54,361 nucleotides of DNA, from NCBI GenBank assembly GCA_947575745.1, contig CANPOS010000008.1, positions 1 to 54,361 of the forward strand, written 5' to 3'. The notes below the pieces were generated by a model that saw only the letters and a program-made list of their open reading frames with translations, did no database searches and was not told the origin of the DNA. The position numbers and the translations under genes were made by a program. Within the stretch, counting starts at the first letter, position 1, and each line of letters begins with the position of its first letter. Below, piece by piece: positions 9,242 through 17,614 of the stretch. Source of the DNA: an uncultured Clostridium sp. Lineage in GTDB: Bacteria; Bacillota; Clostridia; TANB77; CAG-508.

Positions 9242-9270
9242 ATTATATACTCATTTTGCCCAAGTGTCAA
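9242..9270 (-). promoter_or_regulatory. consensus sigma-A promoter of the rimP-nusA-infB operon
   Basis: On the minus strand, TTGACA (9270-9265) and TATAAT (9247-9242) are separated by exactly 17 bases. Both boxes match the consensus perfectly. It lies about 90 bases upstream of the rimP start and drives the long operon ending at truB. Confidence 0.8.
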
Positions 9271-9293
9271 GGGTTTTATGAATATTTTCTCTT

Positions 9294-10544
9294 TTATTTT
9301 TTTGCTATTGAATATGGATTTGTGTTTGTTCCTGAACCAGTGCCTCCGACTACAATAGAGTCCAGATTTACTTCAACTACGGGGCGCACCGCATAGGTAT
9401 AGTTGTATGCGTGGCCGTCTGAGGCAAACAACCAGCTGACGAGTACTGTCCCTCTGTACACAGAATACATGCTGAAACCCACATAGGAATTGATATGACC
9501 GACACAGCGCGAAGCGGCCCAGTACGTAGTGTGTGATAGTGTTCCGTTAGTTGAGCTCGCACTCATGTTAGTTAATAATGCATTATACATTGATTTTGTT
9601 GCATAAGTTGATATACTGTAACCGTAATGTGTCCATTTTCCTGTAAAACTTGAATTTGTTGTTCCTGTTACCCAACTACTTTGTTTACTTCTATCTAAGC
9701 TTCCTCCTCCTCCTGTTTTTCCTGGTTCTTGTCCATAGATATTTGGCCACTGATACCTACTTGGTCTCGTTGTTGTTCCATAGTTTAAGTATGCTGCTTT
9801 TCTTTGTGATTCTTCAGTCATATTTGTTACTTTATCTATATCATCTTGGTTTATACTTCTCACCTTTATTGCACTTCCATAGTTTGAATTTCCAAATGCA
9901 GTGCTACATGCATCATTTAATATTTTTACCCCATTATTATATCCATTTGCTCCTTGTAATTTTATATTTCCTGCTAATGTTTCTGATATTAATAACAACT
10001 TATTTCCTTCTACTCCCCAGATTCTCCATTTCATTGTATTTCCATCTGTATCCAAATTTGCTGTAAATGTTTGGTTTGAGCCCGTTCCTGAATATGTTCC
10101 ATCTACTGTATAGTCTGTCCCTTGTGGATTGTAGTCCACGTATCTTCCTATCATTTCTTCTCTTTCTAGTTCTTCTTTCGGTAGTCCTGTTTCTTCTGGT
10201 AGTGTTGGTGGATTTGGTTCTGTATCTGAAATCATTCCTTCATTTATTTTCTTTATATTATCTACTGCACTTTCTATTAAACTCTCTGTTCCTTCTAATA
10301 CTTTATTTTCATTTATTCCTTCTCCTGCATAATTCATTGTCCCATTTATTGCATACTCTACTATTCTTGTTCTATATACTAGCATTATACTTACTGCTGC
10401 CAATATTACTAGTACGATTATCGTTATTATTAATGCTACTAATGTTATTCCTTTTTGTCCTTGAAACAATGGGGACACTCTTTTCGTTTCTTCGAAACTC
10501 AAAGGGATATCCCCATTGTTCCAAGTTTTTTTTTTGGTTTCCAT
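9294..10544 (-). CDS. surface protein with prepilin-type N-terminus and DUF6273-like/C-type-lectin-like C-terminus
   Basis: The 416-residue protein has a prepilin-like signal KGITLVALIITIIVLVILAAVSI (about residues 33-55) with the processing Gly-Ile junction before a hydrophobic helix. A linker follows, then a module beginning MKWRIWGVEGNKLLLISE and ending YAVRPVVEVNLDS, reminiscent of DUF6273. It is a paralogue of 30959-32138. Two oddities stand out. A 66-base palindrome is inserted in frame at 10460-10525. A GC-rich patch at about 9372-9556 encodes the segment from YWAASR to YAVRP, with many NNY codons, as in variable regions of diversity-generating retroelements. No reverse transcriptase or template repeat is in the window. 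A ten-A run near the start could slip. Confidence 0.72.
   Translation of the reverse strand: METKKKTWNNGDIPLSFEETKRVSPLFQGQKGITLVALIITIIVLVILAAVSIMLVYRTRIVEYAINGTMNYAGEGINENKVLEGTESLIESAVDNIKKINEGMISDTEPNPPTLPEETGLPKEELEREEMIGRYVDYNPQGTDYTVDGTYSGTGSNQTFTANLDTDGNTMKWRIWGVEGNKLLLISETLAGNIKLQGANGYNNGVKILNDACSTAFGNSNYGSAIKVRSINQDDIDKVTNMTEESQRKAAYLNYGTTTRPSRYQWPNIYGQEPGKTGGGGSLDRSKQSSWVTGTTNSSFTGKWTHYGYSISTYATKSMYNALLTNMSASSTNGTLSHTTYWAASRCVGHINSYVGFSMYSVYRGTVLVSWLFASDGHAYNYTYAVRPVVEVNLDSIVVGGTGSGTNTNPYSIAKK
10460..10525. repeat. 66-bp palindrome inserted in frame (family B-like)
   Basis: The arms CTTGAAACAATGGGGA and TCCCCATTGTTCCAAG flank an inner TTTCG/CGAAA stem. The insert is 22 codons long and encodes WNNGDIPLSFEETKRV and neighbours. 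The paralogous gene at 32138 lacks it and goes almost directly from its start to QKEKGITLVAL. The arrangement resembles palindromic elements inserted inside genes, as known from Rickettsia. Confidence 0.65.
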
Positions 10545-10600
10545 TTGTTTCCCTCTTTTCTTTTGTTATACATATATTCATTATTATTTAATGTATTTTT

Positions 10601-10629
10601 ATTATACTTATCAATTATATAAATGTCAA
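10601..10629 (-). promoter_or_regulatory. consensus promoter of prepilin-like gene 1
   Basis: On the minus strand, TTGACA (10629-10624) and TATAAT (10606-10601) are 17 bases apart. About 65 bases around it are nearly identical to the promoter region of the paralogue at 32193-32221. Confidence 0.75.
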
Positions 10630-10957
10630 TATATTTCAAGTTCTTATTATTTTATAAGTAATTTTTCTAGTCTTTAACTATATTATAATCTTTTACTACA
10701 CAATAATTTTTTCGACAAATATCGACAAAATAAAAAAAAGCCCTTATAATATGAAACATAGACAATCTTAACATGTTTTTATTTTACATAATTTGTCGTT
10801 TTTTCTGTACTTTTCAACGTAATTCGCGTTGTTTTGGCGTATTTTAACTTGTTTTGCGTTATTTTATGTTACGTAGATTTATGTTGTTTTAAAATATATT
10901 TATGCAAGGTCAAAGCCAACGTCTTTTATATCTATTTTTTGGAAATGGGGGGCAATT
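10630..10957. other. intergenic region with CG-containing T-rich iterations
   Basis: There is no gene in this stretch of about 330 bases. It contains a TCGACAAATATCGACAAA pair (10708-10730) and, at about 10795-10890, a run of loosely repeated TTGTTTTGGCG / TTGTTTTGCGTTATTTT units directly in front of the XRE gene. These could be operator or leader sequences. No clear promoter was identified. Confidence 0.3.
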
Positions 10958-11176
10958 ATGTATAATAGACTAAGAGAGCTTAGAGAAGACAAAGACTTGA
11001 CTCAAGTTCAGGTTGCAAAATATCTTGATATGTCACAAACTGGATATTCCCAATATGAAATTGGTAAAAACGATATTCCTACTAGAGTACTTATTAAGCT
11101 TGCCTTGTATTATGGAGTATCAATAGATTATTTACTTAATGTTACCAATGAAATGAAGCCATATAAAAGAGCTTAA
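10958..11176 (+). CDS. XRE-family HTH regulator
   Basis: This is a 72-residue Cro/C1-type DNA-binding protein with RELREDKDLTQVQVAKYLDMSQTGYSQYEIGKNDIP, a complete helix-turn-helix, followed by LYYGVSIDYLLN. It is essentially a bare DNA-binding domain of the SinR/immR size class. A GGGGGGC ribosome site precedes the ATG. It stands alone and ends in a bidirectional terminator shared with yunB. The frame is continuous with no CGG. Its target is unknown. Confidence 0.85.
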   Translation: MYNRLRELREDKDLTQVQVAKYLDMSQTGYSQYEIGKNDIPTRVLIKLALYYGVSIDYLLNVTNEMKPYKRA

Positions 11177-11203
11177 AAGTGTAGAGGTTATGCCCCTACA
11201 CTT
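11177..11203. terminator. bidirectional terminator between XRE gene and yunB
   Basis: AAGTGTAGAGG pairs with CCCCTACACTT around a short loop. It serves the plus-strand XRE gene and the minus-strand yunB gene that converge on it. Confidence 0.65.
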
Positions 11204-11922
11204 ATTCTATTATATCTACTAAATTTTCTTTTTCCATTCCCTCTAAATTATAATATGTAGATGGAACTACTCCAACAATAATATTTTCTATTAAAACTAT
11301 TTCATTGCTTATGCTATCTTCTACTACATCATATGGAGTAAGAATATTAACATTGCAAGTCACATCTAAATATAGCCTATGTATTGTTTGATTTATCCCT
11401 GCCGCTTCAAATTCGCTTCTTACTTTTGTTAAAACCGTTCCAGAGATAGACAATTTTATTGGAATATTAGGTCCTAATCCTGATAAAACTTTTGTACCAG
11501 TTAAACTTCCGAACTCTTAAATACATTGTACTTTCAGTGTTAGTTACAAACTCCTCTTGTATTTTTTGAGCAACATCTGATGTTATTTCATTTATTACGA
11601 CTATATTAGATTTAAGCATTGTGATATTATCATTAGAATCTCTATATATAGTTACCATATCATCATAAGTATAGTTTGACATTACCTCAGTAGCTTTCTT
11701 ATTAGAAACAATTGTAGCTTCTTTTTTGCTTGCATCTATACATAGTTTATTTATTATTGGGTTTATCCCATTCACCACAGATACCATTGTAAATATAGCA
11801 ATTATCAGTACTAGACTAGCTTTTATTCTTTTCCTTTTTTTCAAGTCCTCTTTTCTTTCAGGGAACTTACTAAATAATACTTTAGGTATTGTTATTCTTT
11901 TTCTAGAATATATTTTATCCAT
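11202..11922 (-). CDS. yunB: sporulation protein YunB (one +1 shift)
   Basis: YunB is a mother-cell sporulation protein with an N-terminal membrane anchor. The composite has 239 residues. A basic N-terminus is followed by one transmembrane helix (ASLVLIIAIFTMVSVVNGI, about residues 35-53) and a motif region with ITMLKSNIVVINEI. After residue 137 (TMYLRV) an extra C at 11511 precedes GSLTGTKVLSGLGPNIPIKL, the glycine-rich signature typical of YunB. The end is VDIIE. It neighbours other spore genes (SPOCS/LysM protein, veg, yabG). Length is 240 codons plus one base. Confidence 0.82.
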
Positions 11923-11931
11923 ATATTATGA

Positions 11932-13480
11932 TTACACATTTACTTGTGTTCTACATATTGAACATTTAGGTATAAATAATTGTGTTCCTACATCTATTTT
12001 ATCTGGATTTTCTATATTGTTTATTCTTGCTATATCTTCAATTGTACTTCTATATTTTTTAGCAATTTTCCATAGTGTATCTCCTGGTTTTACAAAATAT
12101 ATTACCATACTATATGGGTGTTCCTCGCCTTCTTCTGATTCTTCTATATTATCTATTACATTTACTGTTTCTAAATTATATGAATTTGTATTTAATGCTA
12201 AATCAATTTTAGCATTTACTTCCATATTATCTGCAACAAACTCTCTAAATTTTGGCACAATAGTAGCACTTATTTTACTTTCTTCATTAATTCCAATAAT
12301 CTCACTAGTAGATTCAAATGGAATTTGCCTATTTAATGTTATTACATTATCTTCATTACTATTTGCCAGTATAAAATTCAAATCTACATTTCCATTAAGT
12401 CTTACTCTGTCTTTTGACACTTCTGTTTCAGAAATAGTAGGAATTACCTGAACATCACATATTTTCAAATATTCTGCATCTTCAAGTCTTACTTTTTCTC
12501 TAATATTTATTGTTTCTTCTGTATTTCTCATATTTACCATTGTGCTTACTCTATTTTCTTTAAAGCTTATGTTTCTACTAGGACTATACATATCTTGCAT
12601 TATATTTACTTCTCTTTTTTCAAATACTCTTGCAAAAATTTCAAATTCTATCTCTACATATACAGAATGTTCTTCTTTGCTATTAGGTTTTATTACTACA
12701 TTTTTTATTTTATATTTTACATCACATATATTTTCTTCTGAAACACCTACTAAATCAATAAATCCCATAACAGGTATTGTTTCTTCTAAAGTTTTAATTC
12801 TTCCGTGTTTCTGTTAAGTATAACATTCTTATTTCTACATCTGCTTTAGCAAGTACTTTGTTATAGCTTATTTTAGTATCTTGGTTCATTATATTAAATT
12901 CTACATTTAATATTTCTTCTAATTCATCTGTATTATCTATTATTAAAGTTTCTTTAGCCGATGCTTTAGTAGAATTTTGACCTACTAATGAATTCATATT
13001 TATTGTCATCATTTGTGATTGTATATCTTCTATGTCTGTTACTTCTTTCACTATTTCTTCTTTTTCATTTAAAAATACATCTGCTTTTATTTCTAACATT
13101 GCTTTTATATTTACTTTTCTTCCATTTAATACTCTGCATTCTATTTCTTTTATTTTTATTTCTTCATCTAATGTCATTCTACTTTCTATTCCTGGAAAAT
13201 CAAGGATTTCAGTAAAATCAAGGCTCGTATTAAATCCTCTTACTCTATTATTTTCACTGTCTGCAAGGTACATAAGATATATGTTTACATTTCCATCTAG
13301 CCTTATCTTCCCTTCTAATATTTCCTTTTTATATATACAGACATTACCTGTAACATTTATTGCATTAAGTATATCAGGTTTTGTATCTGGAATTATACAG
13401 TCACCTTCAATTGTTATATTAAAATTTCTACTTCCTACAATTCTGTTTATGCATAAATTTTCTTTTACAGCTTCTAACAT
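11932..13480 (-). CDS. SPOCS (DUF3794) and LysM domain spore protein (one +1 shift)
   Basis: The composite has 515 residues. Repeated beta-rich SPOCS-type modules (ITIEGDCIIPDTKPDILNAI near the start and two similar blocks later) are followed by a C-terminal LysM domain with YFVKPGDTLWKIAKKYRST and NNIENPDKIDVGTQLFIP. After residue 225 (MLYLTET) the extra C at 12805 precedes GRIKTLEETIPVMGFIDLVG, joining what would otherwise be two proteins. LysM binds peptidoglycan or spore cortex, and proteins with this layout are common in spore-forming Clostridia beside veg and yabG. The exact role is not established here. Confidence 0.82.
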
Positions 13481-13611
13481 TAATTTTCCTCCTCGTCTAT
13501 ATCCTTTTTTACATATATATGTAGACGAGCAAAAAAAATTCCTAATTTTTATATATTGTTTGAATTTTCATTATTTTATTATAGTAAAGTTTTTTACTAT
13601 ATAATTATGCA

Positions 13612-13655
13612 AAAAGAAACTGTTAAATATTAAATCTTCAACAGTTTCTTTTTTG
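13612..13655. terminator. hairpin terminator downstream of veg
   Basis: AAAGAAACTGTT pairs with AACAGTTTCTTTT, followed by T-rich sequence on both strands. It ends the veg transcript on the minus strand. Confidence 0.6.
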
Positions 13656-13667
13656 TTTTCCTATATA

Positions 13668-14015
13668 TTAATATAAATTTTCTTCTGTTTCTAGTTCATC
13701 TTCTTCTGTTTCTTGCCTTAGTTTCTTAGGTTCTTCTGGTCTTGGTGGAACTATTGATGAATAGTTTTCTCCATCAAATATCTGTAAATCAATAGTTCTT
13801 GTTAATACATCTGTATAACTATAAGTTGCATTTCCTTCTTCTTCATTATATTTTACAACGAATAAATTAGGATATGCTTTTTGTAAAGTTGCTTCTTTTT
13901 CAAAGAATTTGCTTCTTCCAAGTGTTCCTCTTACTATTATCTTTTGTCCGACTTTTTCTTCAATGTCTCCTCTTAAGTTTGTTATATCAGTTCTGTAAAT
14001 CATTTGACCACCCAA
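13668..14015 (-). CDS. veg: Veg family protein
   Basis: Veg (DUF1021) is a small, highly expressed protein linked in Bacillus to biofilm control and spore outgrowth. The core here is NLRGDIEEKVGQKIIVRGTLGRSKFFEKEATLQKAYPNLFVVKY and YSYTDVLTRTIDLQIF. An acidic tail (residues about 90-115) is longer than in Bacillus. The gene is next to yabG, as in Bacillus. The annotated start at 14015 may be a few codons too long; MIYRTDI is an alternative. Confidence 0.85.
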   Translation of the reverse strand: MGGQMIYRTDITNLRGDIEEKVGQKIIVRGTLGRSKFFEKEATLQKAYPNLFVVKYNEEEGNATYSYTDVLTRTIDLQIFDGENYSSIVPPRPEEPKKLRQETEEDELETEENLY

Positions 14016-14178
14016 TCTTTCAAGATGTTCAAATTATACCATTCATAGCATAAAATGTCAAAAAAGGTTTTTTTCTGTAAAATGCTGTGCCCCTTTATTT
14101 TCAATGTATTCCAGCTTTTTGTTTTTGTTTGTTACATTTGTGTTACATTTGTATTTCCGTTTTGTTACATAGATGATT

Positions 14179-15002
14179 TTATTCTTTTTTTCCTCTAGCA
14201 AATCGTCCTCCAACTCTTTTTCCGCCATCTCCGAAGCTCTTCTGATATATCTTTAACAGTTACTATTCTATTTTTATCAGTAATTGCTATTTTTTCTGCA
14301 ACTACTAATGGATCCATAAAATCTATTAATACTCTTGCAGGAGAAGATGCAAAGTTTGCTCCGGGAATCCATTATTGCTTCAAAAAAACTTTGACATGCT
14401 CCTGCAAATATAACCAAATCTTTTCCTCCTCTTGCTGCTCTTTTCGCTTCTATTACTGAGTTTATGAAATATTTTGAATTTCTATAATTATATATATCAT
14501 TATAGTTTGTTCCATTTTTTATCATTCCATCATGTCCTGTTATTACAATAATATCAGGATTATATTTTCTAACTAGGCTTCCTATTACCTGTGGTTGTCT
14601 ATTTTCTGGGATATTTTTCACAACTGCTCTTAATCCTAATTTTTTATAATATCTATCTGATTTCAGGCTATATTTTCTATCTCCATCTAAGTGAAGTATT
14701 AGAGCATTAGTTATTTTATTATTTATTTCTCTATTTTTTTCTTTTATAAATATCCCTTTGTTTAGTCTTTTTTTTATTTTAGTTTCTATACCTCTTTTTT
14801 CTGTTTCTATTTGCTCTCTTTCAATTCTCTCTAAATCTTCTAATGGTGCATCTGCTTCTATTCTATATTGTACCCCTTTAAGAATAGCATATGCCTTTCC
14901 TGATTTTTTCATTTTTATTATTCTATCTACATAGAAAAGTATATCTTTTCCATAAGATATTCTTCCTACAATATCACCTTTTCTAATTTCCAAGTTTTCC
15001 AC
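14179..15002 (-). CDS. yabG: sporulation-specific protease YabG (two +1 shifts)
   Basis: YabG is a mother-cell cysteine-type protease that trims coat and spore proteins. The composite of 273 residues starts MENLEIRKGDIVGRISYGKD and carries DIIVITGHDG and VIFAGACQSFFEAIM, the conserved core. After residue 213 (AIMDS) an extra C at 14363 precedes GANFASSPARVLID. After residue 256 (ISEEL) another at 14233 precedes GDGGKRVGGRF, the family C-terminus. In that tail GGC GGA is read in frame, showing that CGGA alone is not enough; CGG must be in the zero frame. It ends at 14179, 274 codons plus two bases. Confidence 0.88.
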
Positions 15003-15050
15003 CTCATGTGTTTTGGTTTCTTAGTTCATTTTATGATTTTTTTCGTCAAA

Positions 15051-15150
15051 AGGTGATTTTGTAGTTGCGACATTGGGGACGTAGAAGATTGTCGCATTAA
15101 AAAAAGTGTGACAATCTTCTACGTCCCCAATGTCGCACAAAGTCATCTTT
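15051..15150. repeat. long perfect hairpin, family B-like
   Basis: Two 28-base arms (15067-15094 and 15111-15138) are perfectly complementary, centred on GACATTGGGGACGTAGAAG and its reverse, with a 16-base A-rich loop. Imperfect outer arms extend the structure to about 100 bases. It lies in the divergent interval between yabG and the dodecin-spoVA operon. It shares the GGGGAC block with other family B copies. It could be a MITE or an RNA hairpin. Confidence 0.7.
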
Positions 15151-15238
15151 CCAAATTTTAAGCTTTTTTGCATATATTTTTATATTTTGCTAATAATAGT
15201 TAACATATTTTAGAAATATCCGAAAGGAGGAATTTATA

Positions 15239-15454
15239 ATGGCAACTCAAAAACATTTATTTATCACTGGTACTTCAACTGTATCTTGGAAAGATGCTAT
15301 TGTACAAGCTGTAGCTGAAGCATCTAAAACAATAGATTATTTAACTTCTGTTAAAATTATCGAGCAAAGAGCTTCTATATCAGGTAAAAAACTTAATGAA
15401 TTCTATGTTGATTTAGATTTAGTATTCAACGTTGACAGAGAAAGAGAGGATTAA
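15239..15454 (+). CDS. dodecin-family flavin-binding protein
   Basis: The 71-residue protein has the dodecin pattern: a first strand LFITGTSTVSW, KDAIVQAVAEASKTIDYL helix, SVKIIEQRASISGKKLNEFYVDLDLVFNVDR. Dodecins form 12-subunit shells that bind flavins or related cofactors. An AGGAGG site lies 6-7 bases before the ATG. It is nine bases from spoVAC and probably co-transcribed with the spoVA genes, which suggests expression in the developing spore. That role is inference. Confidence 0.82.
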   Translation: MATQKHLFITGTSTVSWKDAIVQAVAEASKTIDYLTSVKIIEQRASISGKKLNEFYVDLDLVFNVDRERED

Positions 15455-15462
15455 TTTTAGGT

Positions 15463-15927
15463 ATGGATAAAATAGAAACCAATAAGCAATATCAAGATTA
15501 TGTAGATAAAAAGTCACCTAACTCGCCAATACTCAAAAATTGTTTTAATGCATTTTGGGTTGGTGGACTTATATGTATTATCGGTCAAGTAATATTAGAT
15601 TTTTGCAAATTTAGAGGATTAGATGAAGAATCTGCTGGTTCTATTGCTTCAATTATATTAATAGGACTTAGTGCTTTTTTAACTGGATTAAACCTTTTTA
15701 ATAGAATTGGAAAGTTTGCAGGTGCGGGTTCTATTATACCTATTACTGGATTTTCTAATTCTATCGTTTCTCCAGCAATGGAGTATAAATCTGAAGGATA
15801 TATAATGGGTGTAGGTGCTAAGATGTTTACCGTTGCAGGTCCTGTACTTGTATTTGGTATTTCTGCTTCTATCTTAGTTGGAATTGTTTATTTGATATTC
15901 AACACCCAAAGTATAACTCTAGTCTAG
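15463..15927 (+). CDS. spoVAC: stage V sporulation protein AC
   Basis: SpoVAC is an inner spore-membrane channel component for Ca-dipicolinic acid uptake and release. The 154-residue protein has several hydrophobic segments (FWVGGLICIIGQVILDF, IASIILIGLSAFLTGLNLF, and a long one near the C-terminus) and the conserved loop GAGSIIPITGFSNSIVSPAMEYKSEG. It is followed nine bases later by spoVAD. The frame is intact. Confidence 0.95.
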   Translation: MDKIETNKQYQDYVDKKSPNSPILKNCFNAFWVGGLICIIGQVILDFCKFRGLDEESAGSIASIILIGLSAFLTGLNLFNRIGKFAGAGSIIPITGFSNSIVSPAMEYKSEGYIMGVGAKMFTVAGPVLVFGISASILVGIVYLIFNTQSITLV

Positions 15928-15936
15928 GAGGTTACT

Positions 15937-16941
15937 ATGCAAAAATTAGGGAAACAGACAATTAAATTTGATAAACCGCCAACAATTCTTGAAACAGCTT
16001 CTATTGTTGGTCCAAAAGAGGCTCAAGGTCCTCTTGCTAAATATTTTGATACTCTTCTTGAAGATGAGTTTTGGGGAGAAAAAACTTGGGAAAAGGCTGA
16101 AAGTAAAATTATAAAGCAAGCTGTTAATTTAGTTATAACTAAGTCTGGTCTTCCAGCGGATAGTATTGATTATTGTTTTGCAGGAGATTTACTTAATCAA
16201 TGTATTTCTTCTAGCTTCGGACTTCGTGAACTCAATATTCCGTTTTTTGGAATTTTTGGTGCTTGTTCTACTTTTGTTGAAGGTATGATACTTTCTAGTA
16301 TTTTAGCAGAAGCTGGGGCAGCAAGTAATGTTCTTTTTGCAGCTTCAAGTCATTTTTGTAGTGCTGAAAAACAATTCAGATTTCCTCTAGAGCTTGGAAA
16401 TCAAAGACCTCCTACTTCTCAATGGACTGTAACAGGTTCTGGCAGTGGTATAATTTCAGCTTCTGGAAGTGGTCCATTTGTTACAATGGCAACTCCTGGT
16501 AAAATTGTTGATAAAGGTATCAAAGATGCTAATAATATGGGCGCTGCTATGGCTCCTGCAGCTGTCGATACTCTACTTACTCATTTTAAAGATACTGGTA
16601 GAAATCCAAGTTATTATGATGCAATTATTACTGGAGATTTAGGTTATATTGGTAAAGAGATTGTTATTGAAATGATGCAGACTTATGGATATAATGTAAA
16701 ACCAAATTATAATGATTGTGGTGTTTTAATCTTTGATAAAGAAAAGCAAGATACTCATTCTGGTGGAAGTGGTTGTGCCTGTTGTGGTACTGTTTTTTCT
16801 GGATATTTATTTAACCAGTTAAAAGCTAAAAAGTATAAGAAAATTCTTCTTATGGCAACAGGTGCACTTATGAATTCTACTTCTTCTCAACAGGGTGAAT
16901 CTATTCCTGGAATTGCTCATGCAGTTGCAATAGAGATTTAG
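15937..16941 (+). CDS. spoVAD: stage V sporulation protein AD
   Basis: SpoVAD is the soluble thiolase-fold protein that binds dipicolinic acid in the SpoVA complex. The 334-residue product contains FFGIFGACSTFVEGM, ASSHFCSAEKQFRFPLE, TGSGSGIISASG and HSGGSGCACCGTVFSGYL, all typical. The AGGAGG site is followed by ATG 15937. The frame is intact, with its only CGGA read as TTC GGA. Confidence 0.95.
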   Translation: MQKLGKQTIKFDKPPTILETASIVGPKEAQGPLAKYFDTLLEDEFWGEKTWEKAESKIIKQAVNLVITKSGLPADSIDYCFAGDLLNQCISSSFGLRELNIPFFGIFGACSTFVEGMILSSILAEAGAASNVLFAASSHFCSAEKQFRFPLELGNQRPPTSQWTVTGSGSGIISASGSGPFVTMATPGKIVDKGIKDANNMGAAMAPAAVDTLLTHFKDTGRNPSYYDAIITGDLGYIGKEIVIEMMQTYGYNVKPNYNDCGVLIFDKEKQDTHSGGSGCACCGTVFSGYLFNQLKAKKYKKILLMATGALMNSTSSQQGESIPGIAHAVAIEI

Positions 16942-16955
16942 GGGGTGTTTTTACA

Positions 16956-17343
16956 ATGGATTTTTTTAATAGTTTAGACATTATGGATTATGTCTGGTGT
17001 TTTATTGTTGGTGGTTTGATTTGTGTTATTGGGCAAATTCTAATTGATAAAACTAAAATAACATCTGCTAGAATTCTTGTTCTTTTTGTTACTGTTGGTG
17101 CAATACTTCGGTGGATTAGGTATCTATAAGTATATTGTAGATTTTGCAGGAGCTGGCGCTACTGTTCCTATAACTGGATTTGGTTACAATCTAGCTAAAG
17201 GTGCTATTAAAGGTGTTAATGAATATGGCTTACTTGGTGCTTTTACTGGTGGAACTAAAGCTGCTGCTGGTGGAATTGCTGCTGCAATTTTCTTTGGATA
17301 TATAGCTTCTTTAATTGCAAAACCTAAAATGAAAAAGCAATAG
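16956..17343 (+). CDS. spoVAE: stage V sporulation protein AE (one +1 shift)
   Basis: SpoVAE (AEb type) is the third membrane component of the SpoVA channel. The composite is 128 residues. It starts MDFFNSLDIMDYVWCFIVGG with hydrophobic segments. After residue 51 (VTVGAIL) an extra C at 17109 precedes GGLGIYKYIVDFAGAGATVPITGFG. GAGATVPITGFG is the family loop, similar to SpoVAC. The site here is C-GGT, one of only a few not followed by A. The gene lies on the plus strand. Length is 129 codons plus one base. Confidence 0.9.
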
Positions 17344-17347
17344 GTTT

Positions 17348-17437
17348 GTTAATATTCACAGTCTTTATTTTTGTCTAAGAAGTAGTATATATATACTACT
17401 TCTCATTATTTCAAATAAATTAGCTGTGAATATTAAC
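17348..17437. terminator. nested inverted repeat after spoVAE, likely terminator
   Basis: Outer arms GTTAATATTCACAG (17348-17361) and CTGTGAATATTAAC (17424-17437) enclose an inner perfect hairpin AGAAGTAGTATA/TATACTACTTCT (17378-17403). There is no long T-run after the inner hairpin, so a small mobile palindrome is also possible. Confidence 0.5.
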
Positions 17438-17492
17438 ATAAACTTGGAAGTGCAATATTTCATGCATAAGCTCTGAAGCATTATATTTTATG

Positions 17493-17521
17493 TTGACTAT
17501 ATTTGTATTATGTGATATAAT
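17493..17521 (+). promoter_or_regulatory. promoter of the GC-rich gene
   Basis: TTGACT (17493-17498) and TATAAT (17516-17521) are 17 bases apart. A palindrome AAATTCGATATAGTCGAATTT follows at about 17530-17551 and could be an operator. The promoter is AT-rich like the host. Confidence 0.6.
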
Positions 17522-17614
17522 TAATTCCTAAAATTCGATATAGTCGAATTTCATTTGTATATGAAGGTGGATTCTTTCTGCCTTTATATAAATTATTCTT
17601 TAGGAGGATTTTCT

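Noticed and set aside
14222..14226. CGGA in the yabG tail as a further shift site
   Set aside because: The C is the last base of a GGC codon in the active frame, so the family ending GDGGKRVGGRF reads through without a shift.
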